From NCBI GenBank assembly GCA_902799765.1, contig CADCBZ010000049.1:1-64000 (forward strand): a stretch of 64,000 bases of DNA. The letters run 5' to 3'. Shown in pieces: positions 56,062 to 64,000 of this stretch (position 1 is the stretch's first letter; the number at the start of each line of letters is the position of its first letter). The position numbers and the translations under genes were made by a program. Origin of the DNA: an uncultured Prevotellaceae bacterium. Its GTDB lineage: Bacteria > Bacteroidota > Bacteroidia > Bacteroidales > Bacteroidaceae. Below the pieces are notes generated by a model that saw only the letters and a program-made list of their open reading frames with translations, ran no database searches and was not told where the DNA came from.

Positions 56062-57252
56062 ATGAAGATATTAGTATTGAATTGTGGCTCATCGTCTATC
56101 AAGTATGCCTTGTACAATATGGACGACAAGAGTGTGATGACCAGTGGCGGTGCTGAGCGTGTAGGCTTGGATGGTGCATTCGTGAAGGTGAAGTTGGCCA
56201 ATGGTGAGAAAAAGCAGATCATGCACGATATCCCCGAGCATACAGAGGGTGTGAAGTTCATCTTCTCTCTGCTCACCGACCCTGAGATCGGTGTGATCAA
56301 GAGTCTCGACGAGATTGATGCTGTGGGTCACCGTATGGTGCATGGCGGCGAGAAGTTCAATAAGTCAGTTATCCTCACTGATGAGGTGCTGAAGACCTTT
56401 GAGGAGTGCTCTGATTTGGCTCCGTTGCACAACCCTGCCAACTTGAAGGGTGTAAACGCTGTGAAGGAGTTGATGCCTGGTCTGCCTCAGGTCGGCGTGT
56501 TCGACACCGCTTTCCATCAGACGATGCCACAGTATGCATACATGTATGCAATCCCCTACGAGTTGTACGAGAAGTATGGTATCCGTCGTTACGGATTCCA
56601 CGGAACTTCTCACCGTTACGTATCGGCTCGTGCCTGCGAGTTCCTTGGTGTGAAACCCGAAGATGTCAAGGTGATTACCTGCCATATTGGTAATGGCGGC
56701 TCTATCGCTGCCGTTAAGAATGGCAAGTGCGTTGACACCTCTATGGGTTTGACGCCGCTGGAGGGTCTGATGATGGGTACTCGTGCAGGTGATATCGATG
56801 GAGGTGCCGTAACCTTCATCCAGAAGAAACTCGGTCTGAGTGCCGATGAGATGAGCGACCTGCTCAACAAGAAGAGTGGTGTACTGGGCATCTCGGGTGT
56901 CTCTTCTGATATGCGTGAGGTCGAGGCCGCCGAGAAGGCTGGCAATCCGCGTGCCATTCTCGCTATGGAGATGTACAACTATTATATCAAGAAGTACATC
57001 GGCTCTTACGCTTTCGCCATGGGTGGTGTTGATGTCATCGTATTTACCGCTGGCGTAGGCGAGAACCAGATTAGCATGCGCGCTGGAGTCTGTAAGGATC
57101 TGGAGATCTTCGGCATAAAGATTGATCCCGAGAAGAATAATGTTCGTGGAAAAGAGGCCGTTATTTCAGCCGATGATTCACGTGTCAAAGTCGTTGTCAT
57201 CCCTACTGATGAGGAGTTGATGATTGCTACCGATACGATGAACCTGCTGTAA
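56062..57252 (+). CDS. ackA: Acetate kinase
   Basis: 396 residues. Signatures are VLNCGSSSIKYALY, GHRMVHGGEKF, FDTAFHQTMPQYAYMY, YGFHGTSHRYV, ITCHIGNGGSIAAVKNGKC and VFTAGVGENQ. It makes ATP and acetate from acetyl phosphate, closing the acetate branch with Pta. Confidence 0.97.
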   Translation: MKILVLNCGSSSIKYALYNMDDKSVMTSGGAERVGLDGAFVKVKLANGEKKQIMHDIPEHTEGVKFIFSLLTDPEIGVIKSLDEIDAVGHRMVHGGEKFNKSVILTDEVLKTFEECSDLAPLHNPANLKGVNAVKELMPGLPQVGVFDTAFHQTMPQYAYMYAIPYELYEKYGIRRYGFHGTSHRYVSARACEFLGVKPEDVKVITCHIGNGGSIAAVKNGKCVDTSMGLTPLEGLMMGTRAGDIDGGAVTFIQKKLGLSADEMSDLLNKKSGVLGISGVSSDMREVEAAEKAGNPRAILAMEMYNYYIKKYIGSYAFAMGGVDVIVFTAGVGENQISMRAGVCKDLEIFGIKIDPEKNNVRGKEAVISADDSRVKVVVIPTDEELMIATDTMNLL

Positions 57253-57274
57253 GCAGAAAAATCATATCATAAAG

Positions 57275-57307
57275 AATAATCCCCGCCAAAAGTGGGGATT
57301 ATTTTGT
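57275..57307 (+). terminator. Terminator after ackA
   Basis: Stem AATAATCCCC/GGGGATTATT (57275-57284 / 57294-57303) plus a T-run. Confidence 0.88.
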
Positions 57308-57317
57308 AGAAAATGCG

Positions 57318-57325
57318 TATCTTTG
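57318..57325 (+). promoter_or_regulatory. -7 box for the MIP18-lpxH-kdgK operon
   Basis: TATCTTTG, 8 nt before the ATG at 57334; it excludes the earlier in-frame ATG at 57313. Confidence 0.6.
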
Positions 57326-57333
57326 CAGCGATT

Positions 57334-57654
57334 ATGACACAAGAAGAAAAGACTCAGATAGAAGAACGGATCGTGGATGTGCTGAAAACCGTCTATGATC
57401 CTGAGATTCCCGTCAACATCTACGACCTGGGAATGATATACAAGATTGATGTGCAGGAGGACTATACAGTCAATCTGGATATGACCTTTACCGCACCGAA
57501 TTGTCCTGCTGCCGACTATATCTTGGAAGATGTACGCACGAAAGTGGAGAGTTTGGATGGTGTGAAAAGTGCTAATGTCAATCTCGTCTTCGAACCTGCC
57601 TGGGATCAGAGTATGATGAGTGAGGAAGCGCGTGTCGAACTGGGTTTCGACTGA
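57334..57654 (+). CDS. MIP18/DUF59 family Fe-S assembly protein (SufT-like)
   Basis: 106 residues. VYDPEIPVNIYDLGMIYKID and MTFTAPNCPAADYILEDVRT are the DUF59 core with the conserved Cys. It ends FEPAWDQSMMSEEARVELGF. It helps iron-sulfur cluster maturation. First gene of an operon with lpxH and kdgK. Confidence 0.92.
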   Translation: MTQEEKTQIEERIVDVLKTVYDPEIPVNIYDLGMIYKIDVQEDYTVNLDMTFTAPNCPAADYILEDVRTKVESLDGVKSANVNLVFEPAWDQSMMSEEARVELGFD

Positions 57655-57675
57655 GAAGTGAAAAATGAGAAGTAA

Positions 57676-58440
57676 ATGAAGAATATCTATTTCCTCTCCG
57701 ATGCCCATCTTGGGTCGCTGGCTATTCCGCATGGACGCATGCAGGAACGGCGGTTGGTACGTTTCCTGGACTCCATCAAGGAAAAAGCTGCAGCTATCTA
57801 CTTGTTAGGTGACATGTTCGACTTCTGGTACGAATATAAGTTTGTCGTGCCAAAAGGTTACACCCGTTTTCTCGGCAAGCTTTCTGAGTTGACGGATATG
57901 GGTGTGGAGGTGCATTACTTCACTGGCAACCACGATATCTGGGCTTACGACTATCTGGAGAAGGAGTGTGGCGTGATCCTGCATAAACAACCAGAGACAA
58001 CGGAGATCTATGGTAAGATGTTCTACCTGGCACACGGTGACGGACTGGGAGACCCCGATAAGAAGTTTAAGTTCATTAAGAGTATCTTCCATAATAAGGT
58101 CTGCCAGTGGGCATTCTCAGGTCTTCATCCCCGTTGGGGTATGTGGTTCGGCCTGAACTGGGCCAAGCACTCCCGCATGAAGCGGCCTAATGGAGAAGAG
58201 CCTCCCTATATGGGCGAGAACAAGGAGCATCTGGTGCTCTTCACGAAGCAATACATCCAATATCACTCCAACGTGGATTACTTCATTTATGGCCATCGAC
58301 ACATCGAAGTGGACCTGCAACTGACGAAAAAAGCCCGTATGCTGATTCTCGGAGATTGGATTAATCACTTCACCTATGCTGTCTATGACGGCGACCATCT
58401 GTTGATGCTGCAATACATCGAAGGCGAGAGCCGTCCATAA
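57676..58440 (+). CDS. lpxH: UDP-2,3-diacylglucosamine diphosphatase
   Basis: 254 residues, calcineurin-like metallophosphatase. FLSDAHLG, LLGDMFDFWYEYK, FTGNHDIW, LAHGDGLGD and YGHRHIEVDLQL supply the two-metal site. It forms lipid X in lipid A synthesis at the inner membrane. Confidence 0.92.
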   Translation: MKNIYFLSDAHLGSLAIPHGRMQERRLVRFLDSIKEKAAAIYLLGDMFDFWYEYKFVVPKGYTRFLGKLSELTDMGVEVHYFTGNHDIWAYDYLEKECGVILHKQPETTEIYGKMFYLAHGDGLGDPDKKFKFIKSIFHNKVCQWAFSGLHPRWGMWFGLNWAKHSRMKRPNGEEPPYMGENKEHLVLFTKQYIQYHSNVDYFIYGHRHIEVDLQLTKKARMLILGDWINHFTYAVYDGDHLLMLQYIEGESRP

Positions 58441-58464
58441 AGGATAAAACTACAGAGACTAAAT

Positions 58465-59523
58465 ATGAAAAAAAAGATTGTAACTTTCGGAGAACTCCTG
58501 TTAAGATTCTCCAAACCTCATCACTTGAGACTGACACAGGGCGACATGTTCACCAGCAAATATGGCGGCAGTGAGGCTAATGTGGCCGTCTCGCTGGCTA
58601 CCCAAGGTGAGGATGTGACCTATATTACCCGTTTACCAGATACACCTGTCGGACATGCCGGTGCGATGAACCTGGCACAGTTGGGTGTAAATACCAGCCA
58701 AGTGATCTATGGTGGACAGCGCATCGGTACCTATTATTTCGAGCCTGCTGCTGGCATGCGAGCTCCCAAGGTGATCTACGACCGTGCCAACTCTGCCTAT
58801 TTCGACCTGAAGCCTGAGATGATCCCCTGGCGTGAGATCTTAAAGGACTGTGATTACTTCCATGTCTCAGGTATCACGGCTGCCATCTCACCACAGGCTG
58901 CTATGGCGACCTTTGAGGCTCTAGAAATTGCCGACGAATTAGGCGTGACCGTCTGCTTCGATATCAACTACCGTAAGAATCTTTGGAAATATGAAGGCGC
59001 CGATCCCCGTGGCGTCTTGAGTCACATGCTCTCCCGTTGTGACATGATGTTTGGTGACGCTGTAGAATTCGACTGGCTGACCCAGCATCCGCAGCCTCCC
59101 TTTACGGCTTTAGACTCCAACTTCCAGATGCAGATGGATGAATACAGGGCTTGGTTTGACGAACTGCACGCCACCTATCCCCGTGTGAAGAACTGGATGA
59201 TGGGTATGCGTAACGAGATATCTTCGAAGCATCATACGCTGACAGGTCTGCTTTGGACGGAAGGTAAGCTGTTGCAGGCACCGATTATGGACATCCCCGA
59301 TGTGATAGATCCCGTTGGTGTGGGTGATGCCTTCATGGGTGGTTGGCTGCATGCCATCTCGCTGTTCCCTGACGACAGACAGAAACAGTTGAACTATTCA
59401 CTGGCTGCGGCAGCCCTGAAGAATACCATCCCTGGTGATTTCAACCTCTCCACAGAAGAAGAGATCCTGGACGTGATGGAAAATAGATATAATGCCTCAA
59501 CGCTTTACAAAACCATCGAATAA
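58465..59523 (+). CDS. kdgK: 2-dehydro-3-deoxygluconokinase (PfkB family)
   Basis: 352 residues. TFGELLLRFSKPHHLRLTQG and SKYGGSEANVAVSLATQGED at the N-terminus, and DPVGVGDAFMGGWLHA with the catalytic Asp at the C-terminus, fit KDG kinase. It phosphorylates KDG in uronate/pectin breakdown. Its stop abuts the convergent radC stop with no gap. Confidence 0.9.
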   Translation: MKKKIVTFGELLLRFSKPHHLRLTQGDMFTSKYGGSEANVAVSLATQGEDVTYITRLPDTPVGHAGAMNLAQLGVNTSQVIYGGQRIGTYYFEPAAGMRAPKVIYDRANSAYFDLKPEMIPWREILKDCDYFHVSGITAAISPQAAMATFEALEIADELGVTVCFDINYRKNLWKYEGADPRGVLSHMLSRCDMMFGDAVEFDWLTQHPQPPFTALDSNFQMQMDEYRAWFDELHATYPRVKNWMMGMRNEISSKHHTLTGLLWTEGKLLQAPIMDIPDVIDPVGVGDAFMGGWLHAISLFPDDRQKQLNYSLAAAALKNTIPGDFNLSTEEEILDVMENRYNASTLYKTIE

Positions 59524-60210
59524 TCAGCACCTGCCGGATTCGTGGTAACTATAATACTGTCCATCGGTGATGATGACATGATCGAGGAAGTGGATGCGCA
59601 TCAGTTCACTGGCCCGTTTGATGTCTTTGGTCAGATGGTCATCCTGACTGCTGGGCGACAGGTTACCTGAAGGGTGGTTGTGGCAGACGGCGAGGATGGT
59701 GGCGTTGGCAAGGACGGCCTCCTTCATGATGATGCGGATATCGACGGCGGTCTCTGTGATACCACCATGCGAGATGCGTATTTTCTTGATGAGACGATAG
59801 TGCTGATTCATGAGTAACACCCAGAACTCCTCCACATCGAGATCTTGCATGACGGGGTGCATGTGGTTATAGATGCGGGTGGCTGTACCTAAGTCGGGAC
59901 GCTCTTCCGGCGATTCCATCTGACGGCGTTTTCCCAGTTCGCAGGCTGCCAGGATAGAAATGGCCTTGGCCTCCCCGATACCGTTGTAATGACAGAGTTC
60001 GCGGATGCTCATCTTGCCGAGGGTGTTCAGATTGTTTTTGCAGTCTGCCAGAATCCGTTTCATCAGGGAAACGGCGTCTTCTTTCGCAGACCCTTTACCA
60101 ATGAGTATTGCTAACAATTCTGCATCACTCAGCGCCTCAGTGCCAAGTTTTTCCATTTTCTCTCTTGGGCGATCTTCCTCTGCCCATTGCTTGATGTTAA
60201 GCTTTTCCAT
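59524..60210 (-). CDS. radC: RadC/JAMM domain protein
   Basis: 228 residues, full-length chromosomal form. The N-terminal HhH part (GTEALSDAELLAILIGKGSA) is followed by the JAMM-type domain with CHNHPSGNLSPSSQDDHLT (HxH and downstream Asp). The biochemical role is unsettled in spite of its name. Confidence 0.94.
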   Translation of the reverse strand: MEKLNIKQWAEEDRPREKMEKLGTEALSDAELLAILIGKGSAKEDAVSLMKRILADCKNNLNTLGKMSIRELCHYNGIGEAKAISILAACELGKRRQMESPEERPDLGTATRIYNHMHPVMQDLDVEEFWVLLMNQHYRLIKKIRISHGGITETAVDIRIIMKEAVLANATILAVCHNHPSGNLSPSSQDDHLTKDIKRASELMRIHFLDHVIITDGQYYSYHESGRC

Positions 60211-60237
60211 AGAGATTTAAAGTTTAAAGGGTTTATT

Positions 60238-61293
60238 TTATTTGTAGAATGTTCGCTCGAAGGCTTGAAATTCGTCTTGTTTGAGGATGCATCGTTTCCA
60301 CCACGACTCGATGAAGCCCAGTCCGTAGCCCATCAATTGGACGAAAGCTGCAGGAACCGATAGCAGCCCGACATACAGACTCTTGTTCTTGATGCTGGAG
60401 TCGATACAAATCAGAAGACTATATAAAAGAATAGGTATCCAGGGGGCAAAGCACATCCAGTAGAACTGGTCGCGATCGACATAGTGCATCAGGGCGCGCC
60501 CCACAGCAGAGATGAGTATCAGGCCGATCACACCGAGGGTGAAGACGGTGGGCAGCAAGTGCACGAGCTTCATCGTGCCAGGATGGCGCTTCTCTAAGTT
60601 GATACGGGCGATGCCACTGTTATAAACCTGACGGAAGAACTTACGGAAATCCGTACGACGCTTGTGCCAAACCCAGGCATCAGGGAAGAGACGGGGCTTG
60701 TAGCCAGCCTCAACGATGCGATAGGAGAAATCGATGTCTTCGCCAAAACGCATCTTGGTGAAACCGCCCAGTTGCTGATAGACATCACGGCGGATGCCCA
60801 TATTGAACGAACGGGGATAGAACTTGTCGAGCTTGGCCTTTCCGCCTCGGATGCCACCGGTGGTGAAGAAAGAGGTCATCGCATAGCTGATGGCCTTCTG
60901 TACAGGTGTGAAGTCGGGATGGGCTGCATCGGGGCCCCCGAAAGCGACTATCTCAGAGGAGAGTGGAGAGTGGAGAGAGGAGAGAGCATTGTCAACAGCC
61001 TGCAGATAACCTTGAGGTAATACCACATCCGAGTCAAGGATGATGACATATTCTCCGTTGGCACGTTCGGCACCGTAGTTACGACTCTGTCCTGGGCCGC
61101 TGTTCTCCTTGGCGTAATAATGCAAAGAAAGGATGCCTGCATATTTGTTGCAGACATCCTTACATGGGTTTATCGATCCGTCTTCTACGATGATGACCTC
61201 GAAGTCCTTTATCGTCTGTTCGCAGAGACTCTGCAACAACTCATCGACCTCGTCGGGCCGATTATAGACCGGAACGATAATGGAGTATTTCAT
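60238..61293 (-). CDS. Family 2 glycosyltransferase
   Basis: 351 residues. A GT-A domain has SIIVPVYNRPDEVDELLQSL, GEYVIILDSDVVLPQGYLQA (DxD-type) and MRFGEDIDFSYRIVEAGYKP. Two or three C-terminal helices (from ~residue 250) anchor it in the membrane. Sugar and acceptor unknown. The ATG overlaps the efp stop (TAATG). Confidence 0.9.
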   Translation of the reverse strand: MKYSIIVPVYNRPDEVDELLQSLCEQTIKDFEVIIVEDGSINPCKDVCNKYAGILSLHYYAKENSGPGQSRNYGAERANGEYVIILDSDVVLPQGYLQAVDNALSSLHSPLSSEIVAFGGPDAAHPDFTPVQKAISYAMTSFFTTGGIRGGKAKLDKFYPRSFNMGIRRDVYQQLGGFTKMRFGEDIDFSYRIVEAGYKPRLFPDAWVWHKRRTDFRKFFRQVYNSGIARINLEKRHPGTMKLVHLLPTVFTLGVIGLILISAVGRALMHYVDRDQFYWMCFAPWIPILLYSLLICIDSSIKNKSLYVGLLSVPAAFVQLMGYGLGFIESWWKRCILKQDEFQAFERTFYK

Positions 61294-61859
61294 TATTCCT
61301 TCACTCTCTGGAGGTAAGAACCGTCACGGGTATCTACCTGGATCAGATCGCCTTCGTTGATGAAGAGGGGAACGCGTACCTCAACACCAGTCTCCAAGGT
61401 GGCAGGCTTCAGGGTGTTGGTAGCGGTGTCGCCCTTGATACCCGGCTCAGAGTGGGTCACGCGGAGCACGGTCTTAACAGGCATTTCTGCATAGAGGATG
61501 GTTCCGTCGGTGGTGTCGCTGACAACCTCCACGATATCGCTCTCTTTCATGTACTCATGACCGATCACGAGCTCGTTGTCGATGGGAATCTGCTCGAAAG
61601 TCTCCTGATTCATGAAGATACGACCAGACTGATCCTCATAGAGGTACTGGTAGGGACGGCGCTCGATGACCACATCCTCCAGTTTCTCACCGATATTGAA
61701 ACGGCGCTCCAGCACACGTCCGTCAGAAACGTTCTTTACCTTGATGATCATAATAGTGTTACCCTTGCCTGGCTTGCGGTGCTGGAAATCGATGCACACC
61801 CAGATGCCACCATCCATGCGGATAGCGGTGCCTTTTTTAATGTCTTGTGAATTAATCAT
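61293..61859 (-). CDS. efp: Elongation factor P
   Basis: 188 residues, three-domain EF-P. FQHRKPGKGNTIMIIKVKNV contains the tip loop region with Lys in RKPGKGN, followed by the EF-P signature VKTVLRVTHSEPGIKGDTAT and the end LIQVDTRDGSYLQRVKE. It rescues ribosomes stalled at polyproline. Confidence 0.96.
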   Translation of the reverse strand: MINSQDIKKGTAIRMDGGIWVCIDFQHRKPGKGNTIMIIKVKNVSDGRVLERRFNIGEKLEDVVIERRPYQYLYEDQSGRIFMNQETFEQIPIDNELVIGHEYMKESDIVEVVSDTTDGTILYAEMPVKTVLRVTHSEPGIKGDTATNTLKPATLETGVEVRVPLFINEGDLIQVDTRDGSYLQRVKE

Positions 61860-61897
61860 ATTCCTATAAAATGTTACTTTTGTTTCGTTTTCGGGTG

Positions 61898-61905
61898 CAA
61901 AGTTA
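61898..61905 (-). promoter_or_regulatory. -7 box for efp
   Basis: The minus strand reads TAACTTTG, 38 nt before the efp ATG. Confidence 0.6.
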
Positions 61906-61979
61906 CTTCTTTTTTAGTAAAAAACGCAAAAAGTTGCACTAAATTTCTGATATTTCTTGCGTAATTCAAAAGAAATGAG

Positions 61980-61987
61980 TACTTTTG
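61980..61987 (+). promoter_or_regulatory. -7 box for rpmH
   Basis: TACTTTTG, 45 nt before the rpmH ATG. Confidence 0.6.
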
Positions 61988-62032
61988 CACCCCAAATCGT
62001 TGGAAACATAACAAATATAAAAGTATAAAGCA

Positions 62033-62188
62033 ATGAAAAGAACATTTCAACCCCACAATCGCCGTCGCGTGAACAAGCACGGTTTCCGTGAGAGAATGGC
62101 CACCAAGAATGGTCGTCGCGTTCTGGCCGCTCGTCGTGCTAAGGGCCGCAAGAAGTTAACGGTTTCTGATGAGCATCACGGAAAGTAA
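62033..62188 (+). CDS. rpmH: 50S ribosomal protein L34
   Basis: 51 residues. [20 protein letters not shown] and [17 protein letters not shown] are diagnostic. The short acidic/His tail (TVSDEHHGK) is normal in Bacteroidetes. Strong codon bias. Divergent from efp. Confidence 0.97.
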   Translation: MKRTFQPHNRRRVNKHGFRERMATKNGRRVLAARRAKGRKKLTVSDEHHGK

Positions 62189-62223
62189 TCCGCTGTCGTT
62201 CATAAGGTAAATTGGTGAAAAAT

Positions 62224-62265
62224 AGAAAGAAGTAGGGTGTAATCTCTGCTTCTTTCTGTTTTTTT
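62224..62265 (+). terminator. Terminator after rpmH
   Basis: AGAAAGAAG (62224-62232) pairs with CTTCTTTCT (62249-62257), followed by GTTTTTTT. Confidence 0.8.
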
Positions 62266-62352
62266 GTGTCTTTTCGCCTATTTTGGATAAATTTCTCACG
62301 CTCAAGAAAGCAAATAAATTGGCTTTCTCTTCGCTAAATCGAAATTTTGCAC

Positions 62353-62360
62353 TAACTTTG
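62353..62360 (+). promoter_or_regulatory. -7 box for the PASTA-rluD operon
   Basis: TAACTTTG, 19 nt before the ATG at 62380. Confidence 0.6.
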
Positions 62361-62379
62361 CAGCCAAAGTAGAAGAAAA

Positions 62380-62985
62380 ATGGAAGCAAAAGAATTCTTC
62401 GGTAAGTTTGCAAGCGGTTTTCTTTGGGGCAACATCCTGGCTATGGTGCTGGTGGCCTATACGCGTCATGGTGAATGTATTGTAGTGCCAAAGGTCGAGG
62501 GGGTGGATTGTCAGAGAGCCCGTGTCCTGATGGAAGAGCGTGGACTGTATCTCGTGGTGACAGACTCTGGGTATAACAAGCGTCTGCCAGCCAACAGCAT
62601 CCTTGTTCAGAACCCTGGTCCAGGCATGAAGGTCAAAGAGGGGCATACGATCTATGTCACAGTCAACTCACCGTCTTCACCCTCATTTGCTATCCCTGAT
62701 CTGGTGGATAACAGTAGTTTCCGTGAGGCAGAGGCCAAGCTGACGGCCATCGGCTTTAAGTTAACGCCCCCTCAGTCTGTGGAGGGAGAGAAAGACTGGG
62801 TCTATGGTATTCTCTGCCGAGGTCGAAGGGTCTCTACGGGTGATCGCATATCCATCGATTCCCCGCTGACTTTGCTGGTTGGTAACGGCCATTATGGCGC
62901 GGAGGAAGCTATCGACTACATTGGGTCTGAGATTCAGCCTATGCAGGAGGGTGAGACCGACGAATTCGAAGAAATAGTCGAATGA
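62380..62985 (+). CDS. PASTA domain membrane protein
   Basis: 201 residues. One N-terminal helix (FASGFLWGNILAMVLVAYTR) and two PASTA repeats follow: VVPKVEGVDCQRARVLMEER to KEGHTIYVTVNS, and FAIPDLVDNSSFREAEAKLT onward. An acidic tail closes it. Probably binds cell-wall muropeptides in the periplasm. It overlaps rluD by 4 nt (ATGATG region). Confidence 0.88.
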   Translation: MEAKEFFGKFASGFLWGNILAMVLVAYTRHGECIVVPKVEGVDCQRARVLMEERGLYLVVTDSGYNKRLPANSILVQNPGPGMKVKEGHTIYVTVNSPSSPSFAIPDLVDNSSFREAEAKLTAIGFKLTPPQSVEGEKDWVYGILCRGRRVSTGDRISIDSPLTLLVGNGHYGAEEAIDYIGSEIQPMQEGETDEFEEIVE

Positions 62986-63998
62986 TGGATTTCGTTGAAG
63001 ACGATGAGCTCTATGAGCATTTCCGGATAGAGGTGGATAAGGGGCAGGAGCCTGTCCGTATCGACAAATATCTGTCGGAACATCAACCGCACTCCAGTCG
63101 TAACCGTATTCAGAAAGCGGCAGATGCGGGTTTCATTCATGTAAATGGTCGTCCGGTAAAGAGTAATTATAAGGTGCGCGCGGGTGATGTCGTCACCCTG
63201 ATGTTGGACCGTCCGCATTATGATACCACCATAGAACCTGAGGATATTCCGCTCGAGGTGGTGTATGAGGACGATGACCTGATGGTCATCAACAAACCGG
63301 CAGGTATGGTGGTACATCCGGGCTGTGGTAATTTCAACGGCACACTGGTGAACGCTATCGCCTGGCATCTGAAGGATCTGGAGAGCTACGACCCGAACGA
63401 TCCTGAGGTGGGCCTCGTTCATCGCATCGATAAGGATACCAGTGGTCTGCTTGTGGTGGCAAAGACACCCGATGCCAAGACCTCGTTGGGTAAGCAGTTC
63501 TTCAACAAGACCACACATCGCAGTTACAACGCTCTGGTGTGGGGCAATTTCGTAGAGGATGAGGGACGGATAGAAGGTAATATCGGCCGTGACCCGAAGG
63601 ATCGTCTCCGTATGGAGGTGTTTCCGCCAGACTCAGAGGTTGGCAAACCTGCCGTGACACATTACCATGTGATGGAGCGCTATGGCTATACCACGTTGGT
63701 GGAGTGTGTGTTGGAGACAGGACGTACTCATCAGATCAGGGCTCACATGAAGCATATCGGTCATCCGCTGTTCTGTGACGAGCGCTATGGCGGGACGGAG
63801 ATCCTCAGAGGGGAGCGCACGGCCAGCTATAAGGCCTATATCCAGAACTGTTTCAAGCTCTGTCCGCGACAGGTGCTGCACGCCAAGACTTTAGGTTTCT
63901 TGCATCCCACGACAGGCCAGCAGCTGGACTTTACCTCAGAATGGCCCGAGGATATGGCGGCCCTGATAGATAAATGGAGAAAATACATTAAACATTAA
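62982..63998 (+). CDS. rluD: Ribosomal large subunit pseudouridine synthase RluD family
   Basis: 338 residues, complete at the window edge. The N-terminal S4 domain (IDKYLSEHQPHSSRNRIQKA) is followed by the RluA-type catalytic domain with GLVHRIDKDTSGLLVVAKT (catalytic Asp) and GRTHQIRAHMKHIGHPLFCD. It makes pseudouridines in 23S rRNA helix 69 in the model homologue. Confidence 0.94.
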   Translation: MMDFVEDDELYEHFRIEVDKGQEPVRIDKYLSEHQPHSSRNRIQKAADAGFIHVNGRPVKSNYKVRAGDVVTLMLDRPHYDTTIEPEDIPLEVVYEDDDLMVINKPAGMVVHPGCGNFNGTLVNAIAWHLKDLESYDPNDPEVGLVHRIDKDTSGLLVVAKTPDAKTSLGKQFFNKTTHRSYNALVWGNFVEDEGRIEGNIGRDPKDRLRMEVFPPDSEVGKPAVTHYHVMERYGYTTLVECVLETGRTHQIRAHMKHIGHPLFCDERYGGTEILRGERTASYKAYIQNCFKLCPRQVLHAKTLGFLHPTTGQQLDFTSEWPEDMAALIDKWRKYIKH

Positions 63999-64000
63999 AG

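Overview
The window looks like a chromosomal segment of a Bacteroidales bacterium, most likely Prevotellaceae (inference from gene content and protein style, not from a search). Supporting signs are: Bacteroidetes-type promoters (a -7 box TAnnTTTG) in front of most transcription units; weak or absent Shine-Dalgarno sequences; a fused SecD-SecF; rpmH next to efp; a thiamine-salvage TonB receptor/PnuT/ThiN operon under a TPP riboswitch; and many family-typical proteins (DUF4271, rhomboid plus EEP pair, CdaA beside FolP).

Layout. 1-2.2 kb: SecDF (minus, cut by the window edge). 2.3-4.3 kb: EEP-fold hydrolase and rhomboid protease. 4.5 kb: HU protein. 4.9-10.8 kb: a tightly packed minus-strand run metK, DUF4271, hemD, rnpA, yidD, tyrS, tRNA-Gln, then an SDR oxidoreductase. 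10.8-14.4 kb: xerD, divergent from aroQ, O-methyltransferase, rbfA and a FtsX/LolE permease. 14.5-19.6 kb: DASS transporter, LemA, and 2-oxoacid:ferredoxin oxidoreductase (beta, and gamma-alpha). 19.8-23.3 kb: nucleoside kinase and Na/Pi symporter. 23.3-28.3 kb: an accessory island with three copies of a 70-nt terminator/promoter repeat that separate an MNT nucleotidyltransferase module, a HigBA toxin-antitoxin pair and a ~320-nt structured candidate ncRNA, followed by a CotH lipoprotein, a Fic protein, a 22-bp-phased repeat array and REP-like repeats. 28.3-31.9 kb: the thiamine operon. 31.9-38.5 kb: acyl-CoA synthetase, prfB, small membrane protein, CYTH protein, VanZ-like protein and two tandem sodium symporters. 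38.5-43.4 kb: helix-hairpin-helix protein, tatA, tatC, a polyferredoxin and a Tat-exported aldo/keto reductase. 43.5-47 kb: MATE exporter and a two-gene flavoprotein system. 47-51.9 kb: secreted protein, tRNA-Pro, pectinesterase, and two uncharacterised envelope proteins downstream of murF. 53-64 kb: folP, cdaA, pta, ackA, MIP18-type protein, lpxH, kdgK, radC, glycosyltransferase, efp, rpmH, PASTA protein and rluD.

Themes: ferredoxin-linked central metabolism with acetate production (KorAB, Pta-AckA), thiamine scavenging (TPP is the KorAB cofactor), pectin-type sugar acid use (pectinesterase, KDG kinase, SDR), and Tat-exported iron-sulfur proteins.

The most striking global feature is that at least nine conserved genes (tyrS, korA, the Na/Pi symporter, the TonB receptor, pnuT, the acyl-CoA synthetase, both sodium symporters and an FAD oxidoreductase) are broken out of frame at one internal point each, where roughly 5-30 family-conserved codons seem to be missing. 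Two more proteins (CYTH, MATE) and the riboswitch appear to lack a similar short internal piece without loss of frame. Because several are essential or highly conserved, this looks more like a systematic consensus or assembly problem than real gene decay, but only reads can decide.
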